NCBI GenBank assembly: GCA_963722175.1
Contig: CAVRKA010000006.1
Coordinates: 186,001 to 250,000, forward strand
Direction of reading: 5' to 3'
From: WHSW01 sp963722175
GTDB lineage: Bacteria; Actinomycetota; Thermoleophilia; Solirubrobacterales; 70-9
Length of the DNA stretch: 64,000 nt
Shown here: piece after piece, positions 18,701 to 28,343 of the stretch
Layout: each line of letters opens with the position of its first letter
Numbering within the stretch: the first letter of the stretch is position 1
Translations under genes and position numbers: made by a program
The notes under the pieces: model-generated
Database searches by the model: none
What the model saw: the letters and a program-made list of their open reading frames with translations, nothing else
Told to the model about the DNA's origin: nothing

Positions 18701-19640
18701 GTAGGCCGGACTGTGTGGCCGGAGGCGCCCGAGCAGGGGCCGAACCCGGCGGTGCCCGTGTCGATCGAGCACTCGAGGGTCGCGCCGACCTCGGCGTCGA
18801 AGGTGAAGACCGGCCGCGGGTCGTCGGTCGCGCCGGCCGGTCCGCCGGTGATCGAGAGCGTCGGCGCGGTCGCGTCGAGGCTGAAGCTCTGCGTCCGGGT
18901 GGTCTGGTTACTCGCCGAGTCCGTCGCCCGCACGCGGAACGTGTAGTCGCCGTCGGCCAGGTCGGACGCCGGCTGGTGGCTGGTCGCGCCCGAGCAGGAA
19001 CCGAAGCTCGCTGTGCCCGTGTCGATCGAGCACTCGACCGTCGCGCCGGCCTCGACGTCGAAGGTGAAGGTCGGGCGGGGGTCGTTCGTCAGGCCGGTGG
19101 GGCCGCCGGTGATCGAGAGCGTCGGCGGCGTGGCGTCGACGACCGTGAAGGTTTGCGTCTCGGTCACCGTATTGCCCGCGGCGTCGGTGGCCCGCACCCG
19201 GAATGTGTAGTCGCCGTGCTGCAGATCCGACGCGGGCTGGTGGCTCGCGGCGCCGGAGCAGGGCCCGAAGCTCGCGCTGCCGGTGTCGATCGAGCACTGC
19301 AGCGTGGCGCCGGCCTCGGCATCGAAGGTGAACGTCGGGCGCTGGTCGGTGGTGATCCCGGTGGGACCGCCGGTGATCGAGAGCGTCGGGACGACCGTGT
19401 CGACGGAGAAGGCGCGGGCGGCGGTCGCGAAGTTGCCGAACTCGTCAGTCGCCCGGACGCGGAACACGTAGTCGCCCTCGGCGAGGGCGGCGGGCGGCTG
19501 GTGGCTCGAGGCACCGGAGCAGGGACCGAAGCTCGGGGTGCCCGCATCGAGCGAGCAGGTGTAAGGTCGCGTTCTCGTCGTTCGACGCGAACGTGAATGT
19601 GGGCCGAACCTGGTTCGTCGGCCCGGTAGGACCGGAGTTG
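12795..19640 (-). repeat. About 26 tandem Ig-like repeats, period about 261 bp
   Basis: The same 87-residue unit recurs head to tail. It is recognisable in DNA by recurring words such as GCCGGTGATCGA and GTGTCGATCGAGCA on the plus strand. Units differ by a few substitutions, mostly in the region after SITGGP and in the FDAEAG/FTAAGG segment, so at least two or three sub-families alternate. The array encodes protein and is not a CRISPR or satellite. Its high internal identity makes the exact copy number sensitive to assembly. Confidence 0.85.
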
Positions 19641-21043
19641 ATCGTCGGGTCGAGGTCGATTCGCGTTCGCCACAGCTCGCTGCCACGGGTCCCGTCGTCG
19701 GCGGAGAAATGGAGCCGACCCTGAATGTCGACGAGGTTATGAGGCGTACCGGGCCCGGTCGGGTTGATGTTCGCGACCTCGCCGGTGCCCGCCACGGTGC
19801 CGTCGCTGCTCCAGAGCTCGTTGTCGGTGCCGGCGGCGAAGAACAGTCTGCCCTGGGCGGTGGCGAAGCCTGCGCCCAGGGTGATCGCCGTGTCGCTGCT
19901 GCCCGGGGTGACGTCGAGCACCTGGGTCCCCGCCGAGCTGCCGTCGCTCTTCCACAGCTCCGACCCGTGCACGGTGTCGAAGCCGACGAAGAACACGGTG
20001 CCGCCGACCCGCTTCAGCGCCTGGCTCATCGAGTCCATCGCGTGTAGCTGGCTGGTTCCGAAGGCTGTACCGTCGCTGCTCCAAAGCCCCTGGCCCCCGA
20101 GGCCGCTGTCGGCCTTGAACAGGATCCGGTTGTTGAGCACCGTGAGACCGGCGGGGAAGCTGCTCGCCGGGACGGATCCGATCATCCCGGGGTTGATGTC
20201 GCTGACCAGGTAACTCGGGCCCCCGCCCAGGTTCTTGGCCCAGAGCTCACGGCCGTCTGCCTCCGTGCTGGCCGCGAAGAAGAGCGTCCCGTTGAGCTCC
20301 CACAGCTCGCCGGGATCGCTGCTGTCCGCACCGAGGTTGATGTCGTCCAGGATGCTCGTCCCGGCCTCGGTGCCGTCGCTGATCCAGAGCTCGGTGCCGT
20401 TGCTGCCGTCGTCGGCGGCGAAGTAGAGGGCGCCGTTCGCGGCGCTGAGCTCCTGTGGATTGCTGCCGTCCGACCCGTTCGGGTTGATGTCCTCAACCAC
20501 CGATGTGCCGGCCTCGGTCCCGTCGCTCATCCAGAGCTCGGTACCGGCCGTGGCGTCGTCGGCGGCGAAGAACAGCGTCCCGGCGACGTCGGTGAGGTTG
20601 GAGGGATTGCTCGAATCGGTGCCGGGGCGCAGGTCCTCGACCAGGGCCGTCCCGGCCGCGGTCCCGTCGGTCTGGTAGAGCTCGGTGCCGGTCGAGTCCT
20701 CGGTCGCCGCGAACGCGAGGTTGCCGTCGACGGCGGTCATGTCGGCCGGGTGGCTGCCGGACGGCCCGGGGTTGATGTCCGCGACCATGTTCGTGCCCTC
20801 GACCGTGCCGTCGGTCGACCACAGCTCGGTCCCGTGATCAGCGTCCGTGGCCGCGAAGAAGACCACCCCGTCGACGTTGACGAAGTTCCCCGGCTCGCTC
20901 GAATCGACCCCTGTGTTGAGGTCCTTGACGAACTCGGCGGTGACGGCTGCCGGCGCCGGAGCGGCCAACAGCAGCGCAGCCACGACGGTCGCGCAGGCGA
21001 TGAGTCCCATTCGGGTCACAGGGACTACATCGGCCTCGTACAT
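12795..21043 (-). CDS. Giant secreted ELWxxDGT / Ig-like repeat protein (two frameshifts)
   Basis: Reconstructed length is about 2,750 residues. The N-terminus has a signal-like segment LIACATVVAALLLAAPAPAA. Then come about nine beta-propeller-type repeats of the form GTELWxTDGTxxGT (to about 19,650), then about 26 Ig-like repeats of about 87 residues, each with SITGGPTGxTxDxRPTFTF, a Cys pair (CSIDTG and FGPCSG) and YTFRVRATDAAGN. The last repeat is divergent and ends with a basic tail, SFKVKRKPRR. The frame breaks at about 19,561 and again at about 18,440, where a GG run became GGG; the repeat continues in the next frame both times. A start at 21010 or a GTG at 21019 is possible. It is probably a cell-surface adhesin or scaffold; the ligand is unknown. 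Confidence 0.75.
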
Positions 21044-21067
21044 TCGTCCTTGAGCGAAATCGAACAC

Positions 21068-21081
21068 GCGAAACGTTTCGC
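21068..21081. promoter_or_regulatory. Perfect 14-bp palindrome, LacI-type operator candidate
   Basis: GCGAAACGTTTCGC is a perfect palindrome between the divergent giant repeat gene (start about 21043) and the ceramidase-like gene (start 21146). The core GAAACGTTTC resembles operators of LacI/GalR-family repressors. It is 25 bp from the minus-strand start and 65 bp from the plus-strand start, so one regulator could control both. No regulator gene is in the window. Confidence 0.5.
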
Positions 21082-21130
21082 TCCTTCGGCGCCGCCAAGG
21101 CGAACCGGCGCGCCGGCGCGGGGAGCTTCT

Positions 21131-21136
21131 TACAAT
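21131..21136 (+). promoter_or_regulatory. Putative -10 box of the ceramidase-like gene
   Basis: TACAAT differs from the TATAAT consensus by one base. The predicted transcription start about 7 nt downstream falls almost on the ATG at 21146, so the mRNA may be leaderless, which is common in actinobacteria. No good -35 is seen at 17 bp. Confidence 0.35.
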
Positions 21137-21145
21137 CGCGTTCGG

Positions 21146-22711
21146 ATGGGGATTTGGAGGGGTCATGCGCGCGCATCGCGGGTCGCTGCGATCGGAAGCG
21201 CGCTCGCTGCGCTCGCGCTCGTCGCCGCCGTGCCCGCGACCGGCACGGCCGCTGCGGCGACACAGGGGTCCGCCGGCTACCGCGTCGGCATCGCGCAGCG
21301 CTCGATCAGCCCCGATCCGGACGGCACCTTCGCCGGCCAGCCCGTCTACCTGGGCGGTTACGGGATCGGCGGCGGCAGTCCGGCCTTTGCCGGGCGGGCG
21401 GCGACCGGCATCCTCGGCAGCGGGCCGAGCGTGCGCGCGTTCGCCGTCGCCGACCGGGATGGCAGCGCCTTCGCCATCGCCGACATCGAGACCCAGGGCT
21501 GGTTCGTCGCCACCAAGGACGGCCCCTACGGCCTGCTCGACATGCGCGAGGCCGTGGAGGACCGGACCGGCGGCAACCTCGACGCCGAGCACGTCGTCCT
21601 CCAGACCGACCACAGCCACTCGGGCGCCGACACGCTCGGCGTGTGGGGCGGCGTGCCGCCGGAGTACCGCAGCTACATGTTCGACCAGACCGTCGACGCG
21701 GTCGTCGACGCCTACACCAGCATGCGCCAGGGCAGGCTCTACTACGGCACCGCGCCCGGGCGCGATCTGCTCTCGAACCAGTTCGAGTACGACGCCGCGA
21801 ACGGCAACGACGTCGTGGACTCGGACGTGCGCGTCTTGCAGGCTCGCGACAAGCGCGGACGACCGTTCGCGACGCTCCTGAACTTCTCCGCGCACTCCAC
21901 CGTCCTCGGCTCGAGCAACACCAAGATCTCGGGCGACTGGGTGCAGCTGGCCAACCCGATTCTCGAGCGTCGCTTCGGCGGCGAGGCGATGACGATCGTC
22001 GGAACGCTCGGACGCACGCAGCCGGGCGACCGCGGCTGCAGCGATCCGGCGGCGACGGGCGACGACGCGCAGAACCTCTGCAAGCTGCGCGACTACGCGC
22101 GCCGGGTCGTCGACCGCGCCGCGGACGCCGCCGCCGCGGCCGAGCCGGTCGGGGGCGACCCGGTCGTGGCCGCGCGCTCGTACCTGATCGAGGACGTCGC
22201 CTCGAGCCCACTCCTGCTCGGCCTCCTCTACGGCGGCGACCCGATCGGCGTCCCGATCAACCGCACGATCACACCGCCCTGGTTGACGGGCAACGTGCTC
22301 GGCACCGTCACGGCGACCGCGCGGATCGGCGAGGTCCTGCTCTCCTCCGGCCCGGGAGAGATGTATCCGCAGATCCCGCTCAAGGTCGCGCAGACCGTGC
22401 CGGCCCGCGGCTACATGACCGCCGGCCTGGCCAACGACCAGCTCGGCTACCTGATCGCCCCGTACGAGTCCTACCCGGAGCCCATCCGCCGCTCGTTCTT
22501 CAACGAGCGGGGCGACGAGGTCAGCCCGATCGACAACGACAACTACTTCTTCAACGTCTCGCACACGATGGGCGAACGCGTGACCTGCTCGCTGCTGCGC
22601 GGCGCCGGCGAGCTGTTCGGCGAGGACCTCGCGTACCGCGACAGCTATGACCGCTGCGCGGCGTTCGCCAACGATCTGCTGTTCGCGCACGGCGCCGACA
22701 CCGGCGACTGA
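21146..22711 (+). CDS. Secreted ceramidase-fold protein (neutral/alkaline non-lysosomal type), atypical active site
   Basis: 521 residues from an ATG at 21146, with a signal peptide (about residues 1-38, ending ATGTAAAATQG). YRVGIAQRSISPDPDGTF is the usual beginning of this family, and VVLQTDHSHSGADTLG carries the zinc-ligand His pair region. In known ceramidases the nucleophile Ser lies in GDVSPN; at the equivalent place this protein reads GTLGRTQPGDRGC, so that Ser seems absent. NRTITPPWLTGN and LLSSGPGEMYPQIPL follow. The protein is probably exported and metal-dependent, but amide hydrolysis of ceramide is not assured. The GH36-type gene starts 1 nt after its stop. Confidence 0.75.
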   Translation: MGIWRGHARASRVAAIGSALAALALVAAVPATGTAAAATQGSAGYRVGIAQRSISPDPDGTFAGQPVYLGGYGIGGGSPAFAGRAATGILGSGPSVRAFAVADRDGSAFAIADIETQGWFVATKDGPYGLLDMREAVEDRTGGNLDAEHVVLQTDHSHSGADTLGVWGGVPPEYRSYMFDQTVDAVVDAYTSMRQGRLYYGTAPGRDLLSNQFEYDAANGNDVVDSDVRVLQARDKRGRPFATLLNFSAHSTVLGSSNTKISGDWVQLANPILERRFGGEAMTIVGTLGRTQPGDRGCSDPAATGDDAQNLCKLRDYARRVVDRAADAAAAAEPVGGDPVVAARSYLIEDVASSPLLLGLLYGGDPIGVPINRTITPPWLTGNVLGTVTATARIGEVLLSSGPGEMYPQIPLKVAQTVPARGYMTAGLANDQLGYLIAPYESYPEPIRRSFFNERGDEVSPIDNDNYFFNVSHTMGERVTCSLLRGAGELFGEDLAYRDSYDRCAAFANDLLFAHGADTGD

Positions 22712-22712
22712 G

Positions 22713-24934
22713 ATGCGCCGTGCCGTCGCCGTTGTGGCACTGGTCGCCGCGACCGCCTCGGCCCCCGGCGCCGCCCGCGCGGCCGACTATCGCGACGGCT
22801 CCGTGCACGCGACGCGTCTCCCCCACACAGGTCGTGCTGGGCAACAACCTCGTCGAGCGCCGCTGGGACCGGACCGCGTTCCGGACCACCGCGCTCGTCG
22901 ACCGGCGCGGGCGCGACCGCGTCTGGAGCGCGGGCCGCCGGGACTTCTCGCTCACCGTCGCCGGCGTGAAGGTCGGCAGCGAGGCCCTTCACGTCGAGTC
23001 CGTGGACGTCACCGAGCTCGACCGCGGTGGCCTCCGCGTGCGGATGGAGCTGAGCGCTCCCGCCTCGGTTCCGGGGTTGGCGATCACGCGAGTCGCAGAG
23101 GCCTATCCGGGCGTGGCCGGTTTCCGCGTCCAGACGGTGGTGGAGTCGCCGGTGCCGGTGGCGCTCGCGCGCGCGACCCTGGACGAGGCCGCCGTCGGCA
23201 AGGCGGCGCCGACGATCCACGCGTTCCGCGCCGGCGCGGACTGGCGTGAGCCCGACTGGCCGGGGCCGCCGCTCGCGGTGGGTGACCCGCACGCCGGGAC
23301 CTGGCGCGAGAGCAGCCACGCCGGTTCCGGCGAGTCGCTGCGCCGGCCGGGCGAGTGGCTGTCGATGCGGGATGGGAGCCGCAGCCTGTTCATGGTCATG
23401 GAGCGAAACGACTTCCCATCCTCCCGCGTCGCCTACGACGGGAAGGTCGCGGGTGTTCAAGTGGACTGGAGCCGCGACGTGATCAGCTTCGGGCCGCTCG
23501 AGGAGTCGATCCACGTGGAGAACCCGGCCGACGGCCCCGCCCGGGTCCGGCTCGTGCGCCCCGGCGAGCCCCTCGCCCTCGGTGCGGTCTTCACCGGCGT
23601 CGGGCAGGACGGCGCCGACGAGCCGTGGCAGTTTCACCGCTACCTGACCGAGCACCGGCTCGCCCCGTACGAACATGCGGTGACGTTCAACTCGAACGGG
23701 ATCGACGAGAACCGGATCTCGACCGGCGCCAAGGACGACATGGACATCGCGACCGTGCGCGAGGTCGCGTCGATCGCGCGCCGGCTCGGGCGTCGAGACC
23801 TTCATCCTCGACGACGGCTGGCAGGCCCGCTCGGGGGACTGGCAGCCGGACTCGCCGGCGTATCCGGAGCCGCGTTGGGACGGGAACGCCGGCTCGACCT
23901 TCGCGCCGCGCTTCCCGGATTCGGAGTTCCAGGCCGTGCGCGAGGCGATCGCGCCGATGCGGCTCGGCCTGTGGATGAGCCCGACGTCGTTCAACCCGTC
24001 CTCCGCGGCGTTCCAGAGCCACCCCGAGTGGGCGTGCGCACCGCTGGGCGACGGGCTCGCCGCCTACAACCTCGCCGATGCCGACGGCGGGTCCAACGAG
24101 GCCGGGATCGGGGCCTGGGGCCCGGCCGCGCTGCCCCACGTCGAGGCTCGGATCCGCGACGGGATCGAGAACTGGGGGGTCGCGTACTGGAAGTTCGACT
24201 TCCTCCTCTGGCTCGACTGCGCGGGGCCGGACGGCGTGAGCGACCTCTACGAGTTCCACGACGCGTTCCTCGCGATGCTCGACCGCCTGCAGCTCGACTA
24301 CCCCGGCGTGACCTTCGAGATCGACGAGACGAACGACTACCGCCTCTTCCCGTTCGAGTCGGTCTCGCGCGGGCCGACCTGGTTCCAGAACGGCGGCCCG
24401 AGCCCCGACCGCATGCTGCACAACCTCTGGAACCTGAGCCCCTACGTCCCGGCGTTCGCGCTCGGCCAGGAGGCGCTCGCCAACCGCGACTTCGCGACCT
24501 ACCCGGTCGACACGCTGATGACCGCGTCACTGCTCTCGCACATCACCTTCTTCCAGGACATCCGCCGCCTGCCGGACGCGGTCATCGACCAGGTCCGACC
24601 CTGGACCGACTTCTACGCGCGCAACCGCGACCTGCTCGACGGCGTCGTCTACCCGCTGCTCGACGATCCGCTCGAGCGCGGCTGGACCGCGCTCCAGGCG
24701 TGGGACCCGCGCCGGGGCGAGGGTGCGCTCCTCGCGTTCCGCCAGGGCTCCGCCGACGCCTCGCGGACCATCGCCCTGCGAAACGTCCCGGGCGGCCGCA
24801 GCTTCGCGCTCTACGGGGGCGCGGACGAGACGCCGTTGGGGACGACCACCTCCGCCGAGCTCCGCCGCGGCCTGCACATCGAGATCCCGGAGGCCGAGGG
24901 GTCCCGGGTGCTGCTGATCAGGGCCGCGGACTGA
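22713..24934 (+). CDS. GH36-type alpha-galactosidase-like glycoside hydrolase, secreted (two frameshifts)
   Basis: Reconstructed length is about 740 residues with a signal peptide MRRAVAVVALVAATASAP. The N-terminal beta-sandwich domain is followed by a TIM barrel with FILDDGWQARSGDWQPDS, the family hallmark, then RLGLWMSPTSFNP and YWKFDFLLWLD, where the Asp after Lys-Phe is the expected nucleophile. FEIDETNDYRLFPFES is a candidate acid/base segment. The frame breaks at about 22,814 (one base missing) and 23,789 (an extra G in a GG run). The family hydrolyses alpha-galactosides or related sugars. Being one base after the ceramidase-like gene, the pair may act together on a sugar-decorated lipid or surface glycan. 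Confidence 0.75.
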
Positions 24935-25003
24935 CTGAGACCAACGCCTCGCACGTCGCGGGCCCTTGCCGCGCCACGGGGGCTGGAGTAAGGTCGCAGA
25001 ACG

Positions 25004-27562
25004 GTGGGGCGCTCGACGGGAACCATCCCGCTTCTGACGGCGATTGGCCTCATGTTGTTCCCGGGCGCCCGGCGCGACGATCACCGTGGACAGGGACCGC
25101 CGACGAGCTCGATGCCGACGGCAGCTGCTCACTGCGGGAGGCGATCAGCGCCGCCAACGCAGACTCGACCGGGCCCGGTGGCGATTGCATCAAGGGAAGC
25201 GGCGTCGACACGGTGAGCGTGCCGAGCGGTGAACTTCACGCTGAGCATCGCCGCGGCCTGTGAGGATGCGAACGCCGGCGGTGACCTCGACGTCCTCGGC
25301 AACCTGACGATCGCCGGCGCGGGCGCCGCGGCGACGACGATCGACGCGAACGGGATCGATCGCGTGCTCGAAATCCGCCCGGGCAGGGTCGTGACGATCC
25401 GCGGCGTTGACGATCACCGGAGGGCAGGCCCCGGCGGCTTCAACGGCTTCAACGAGACGGGGACGGCCGGGGCGCCCGACGGCGGCGACGCCCGAAGCCG
25501 AGGCTGGAGACCCCGGTGCGCCCGGGGGCGGCATCTTCAACAACGGCGGCTCGCTCACCGTGATCGGCAGCGCCATCACCGACAACGTCGCGGGCACGGG
25601 CGGAACGGGCGGCAACGCGCAGGGCGGTGGCGGGGCGACGGCGGCAAACGGCGGCAGCGGCGGCGACGCGCGGCGGGCGCCGGCGGCGCCGGCGGCGACG
25701 GACGGCGGGATCCATACGACCGGCGTCCTCACGCTGACCCGGGTAAGCGTGACCGGAAACACCGCCGGCACCGGCGGCGCCGGCGGGGTCGGCACGGGCG
25801 GGCAGGGTGGCGGGGCGATCAGCGGCACCGGCGGGCGCGGGCGGCACTCGGCGTGGGCGGCCGCGGCGGCGCGGCGGTCAGGGCGGCGGGGTCGGCGAAA
25901 GCGGAGGCGGGTCCGTGACGATCGAGCAGAGCGTGATCGGCCAGAACAAGGCCGGCGCGGGCGGCCCGGGCGGGCCCGGTCAGGGCGGCGCCGGCGGCGT
26001 CTCGGGCGGCGCCGCCGGACCGGACGGCAGCGGCGGCAGGGCACAGGGGGGCATCGGCGGCATTGGCGGGAACGGTGGCGGCGTGGCCGCGACCGATCCA
26101 GCGGTCCTGAGGGAGCGACCTGATCGTCGCGGAACACGGCTGGCGCCCCCGGGCGCGGGGGAAACGGGACGGGTGGCCTCGGCGGCCGCGACGACCGGAG
26201 GGGCCGGCAGCATCTCCGGCGACGGCGGCAACGCGTTCAGCGGCCAGGCGGGATTCGCAAGCTCCGGAGGCGGCGTGTGGCTGGCCGGCACCGATCACCA
26301 ACAGCACGATCACCGACAACGTCGCCGGGGCGGGCGGAGACGCCGGCAACGCAACGGGTGGCAGGGGCGGCGGCTCGATGAACGGCACGGGCGGCGACGG
26401 CGGCGGCGGCTGCGGACAGCCAGACAGGTCAGGGCACGGACGGTGGTTCGGGCGGCGGGCTGCACGCCGGGGTAACACGCGGCAACACAACGGTCCGTCA
26501 CGCCACGGTGACGGGGAACAATCCGTGGCGCAGGCGGGGCCGCCGGCTTCGCCACGGCGGGGGCGGGTGGCACCGCAGACCAGGGACGCCGGGCTCGGCG
26601 GGCCCGCTCCAGCTCGGGCTCCCCGGGATGCCGGGCGACGGCGGCGCCCTCAACGCCGAGTCCGTCCTCAACGCGAACATCGGTGCTGGCCAACAGCATC
26701 GTGGCGGGCAACGGCGGCTCCGAGCCTGCGCAGGGTCATGGTGACCGACGACGACCACAACATCGTCGTTCGGCGATGCGACCTGCCCCGGGGCGCAGAC
26801 GTCGACCCGGATGCTCGGCGCGCTGGCGGACAACGGCGGCCCGACCCAGACGCAGGAGCTCGGCTCCGGCAGCCCGGCGATCGATGGGGTTGCGGCCTCC
26901 GGCGCCGCCTGCCCGGCGACCGACCAGCGGGGGGTGATCCGCCCCAACGGCGCCGCTTGCGACATCGGTGCCTACGAGCAGGCGCCGCCGACGGTGACCA
27001 CCGGGGCGGCCACGGGCATCTCCGTCGACGGTCGCGCGACCCTCCACGGCCAGCTCAACCCGAACGCGCGCGCGACGACCTACCGCTTCGAGCTCGGGCC
27101 GACGACCGCCTACGGCACCTCGACGCCGACCGAGACCAGGCCCGCGGGCACAGACACGGTCGCCGTTTCGGCCGCCGTCAGCGGCCTGGAGCCCGCCACC
27201 ACCTACCACTACCGGCTCGTCGCCACCAACGCCGACGGCACGACCAACGGGCCGGACCGCACGTTCGATACCGCGGCTGTGCAGGCGAGCCCGCCCGACA
27301 CCACGATCACCCGGGCCAAGATCAACAAGAGGAAGCACAAGGCGAAGTTCGAGTTCGACGGCTCCGGCGGCGCCGGCGCCCTGAAGTTCGAGTGCAAGCT
27401 GACTCGCCAGTCGCGGAAGCTGAGGCGCTGGCGAAGCTGCTCCTCGCCGCGAGGCCTACCAGCATCTGAAGAGCGGAAAGCACGCCTTCAAGGTCAAGAG
27501 CGATCGACGCACGCGGGACGGCCGACCCGACGCCGGCGAAGAAGCGATTCCGGATCAACTGA
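25004..27562 (+). CDS. CSLREA / glycine-rich beta-helix surface protein (multiple frameshifts)
   Basis: Reconstructed from several frames. It starts at a GTG (25004) with the signal-like IPLLTAIGLMLFPGA. The CSLREA segment DELDADGSCSLREAISAAN follows at about 25,098. A parallel beta-helix region rich in GGxGG has TITGGQ, NNGGSLTVIGSAITDNVAG and VSVTGNTAGTGG. The 'choice-of-anchor Q' pattern DNGGPTQTQELGSGSPAID is at about 26,830-26,885, then an Fn3-like domain (ATTYRFELGPTTAYG to GLEPATTYHYRLVATN), then a C-terminal Cys-containing domain ending PAKKRFRIN. At least eight indels interrupt it, mostly in G/C-rich runs. It is probably an exported surface protein; function unknown. Confidence 0.65.
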
Positions 27563-27911
27563 AAGCGACCGGCTCGTAAGTCCGCAAGCCGCGATCCGAT
27601 CGCGGCGTCGCCCGGTTCATATCCGCTTACTTCCCGATCCTCGAGTGCGTCTCGGGCGGACGGCTCAGGGGAAAGCTGTTCTGGCCCGTGAGGCCCAGCT
27701 ATCGCGGCCGCGTCCTGACCCGCGGCGACCGCCTCGACCGGCCCGGGCGCCCTGGCCTTCCCCGTCAGTCGCGACGCATCGCGGTGTTCACCTCCGCTCC
27801 CGAGCTCGTAAGGCCAGAAAGCGAAACGCCCCGCACTTGGCGGGGCGTCTCGGGTACAGGGAGGAGAGATATGTGATTTTTTGCGTGACTGTGGGAGGTA
27901 GGTCGGTTCTG
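27563..27911. other. Intergenic region between convergent genes
   Basis: No convincing gene was found. A 7-bp hairpin (27589-27605) follows the CSLREA gene stop but has no T-run. A 9-bp stem terminator for the minus strand is at 27826-27848, and a T6 run occurs at about 27,874. A T-loop-like word at about 27,617 does not belong to a tRNA fold. Confidence 0.5.
27826..27848 (-). terminator. Hairpin terminator of the 118-residue membrane protein gene
   Basis: Arms ACGCCCCGC (27826-27834) and GCGGGGCGT (27840-27848) form a perfect 9-bp stem with a 5-nt loop. Read on the minus strand it is followed by TTTCGCTTTC, a T-rich stretch, so it fits an intrinsic terminator for the gene at 27912-28268. 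Confidence 0.65.
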
Positions 27912-28268
27912 TTAGGCGCCGCGGGGGGAGATGAACCGCGTCGATGCGGTCAGCGCCACCAATGCGACACCGATACCGACCAGAAAGATTCCGGCGATTC
28001 GCTCGTCTGCGATCAGCCCGACGGCAAGGCCGCCGACCGTCGCGACCAGCGCGAGCGCGTAGTCGAATCCTGCGTGGGCGGACACGGGGATCCCGCGTCC
28101 GGAGCCCTCGACCTGCAGCGCGAGGCCGAGCAGCAGCGCCCCGAGGCCGACCGTGATCACGGTCGCGGCGGGGCCGAAGCCGAGCAGGAAGGGCGCCGCC
28201 ATGATCGCCGGCGCGGCGACCATCTCGAGCGCGCCATGGACAGGAAGTGAGATCCCTTTCGTACTCAT
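27912..28268 (-). CDS. Small four-helix membrane protein
   Basis: 118 residues from MSTKGISLPVHGALEMVAAP. About four hydrophobic segments are visible: LEMVAAPAIMAAPFLLGF, VITVGLGALLLGLALQV, ALALVATVGGLAVGLI and IAGIFLVGIGVALVAL. The HGxxE pattern and repeated two-helix layout recall SPW-repeat proteins, but the SPW motif itself is not evident, so the family is uncertain. A perfect Crp-type site lies 34-55 bp upstream of the start, and a terminator follows the gene, so it looks like a single-gene unit under its own control. Confidence 0.6.
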   Translation of the reverse strand: MSTKGISLPVHGALEMVAAPAIMAAPFLLGFGPAATVITVGLGALLLGLALQVEGSGRGIPVSAHAGFDYALALVATVGGLAVGLIADERIAGIFLVGIGVALVALTASTRFISPRGA

Positions 28269-28301
28269 GCTGAAGCCACAGTACGAACATATGTGCGCTT
28301 T

Positions 28302-28323
28302 GAGTGTGAGCGCGATCACACTC
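28302..28323. promoter_or_regulatory. Crp/GlxR-type binding site
   Basis: GAGTGTGA and TCACACTC flank a 6-nt spacer and are perfectly complementary. They contain TGTGA-N6-TCACA, the consensus half-sites of Crp-family regulators (Crp in Escherichia, GlxR in Corynebacterium, Cmr/CRP in mycobacteria). The site is upstream of the minus-strand membrane protein gene and downstream of the dxs stop, so it most likely controls the former. Confidence 0.65.
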
Positions 28324-28343
28324 GACGCAAGTGGCAGACGACG

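Noticed and set aside
12795..19640. Regularly spaced repeats suggesting a CRISPR array
   Set aside because: The period is about 261 bp, units are translated, and variation follows codons. No cas genes are present.
18440..24000. Programmed ribosomal frameshifting in the surface-protein genes
   Set aside because: The breaks are single-base gains or losses at unrelated sites without a shared slippery heptamer or downstream structure; sequence error is simpler.
25200..26700. GGC-rich low-complexity DNA as a possible non-coding satellite
   Set aside because: Translation in shifted frames gives GGxGG beta-helix sequence bounded by CSLREA and anchor-type domains, so it is a frameshifted gene.
27590..27640. 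T-loop-like word GGTTCATATCC as a possible tRNA
   Set aside because: No acceptor, D-arm or anticodon stem can be formed around it.
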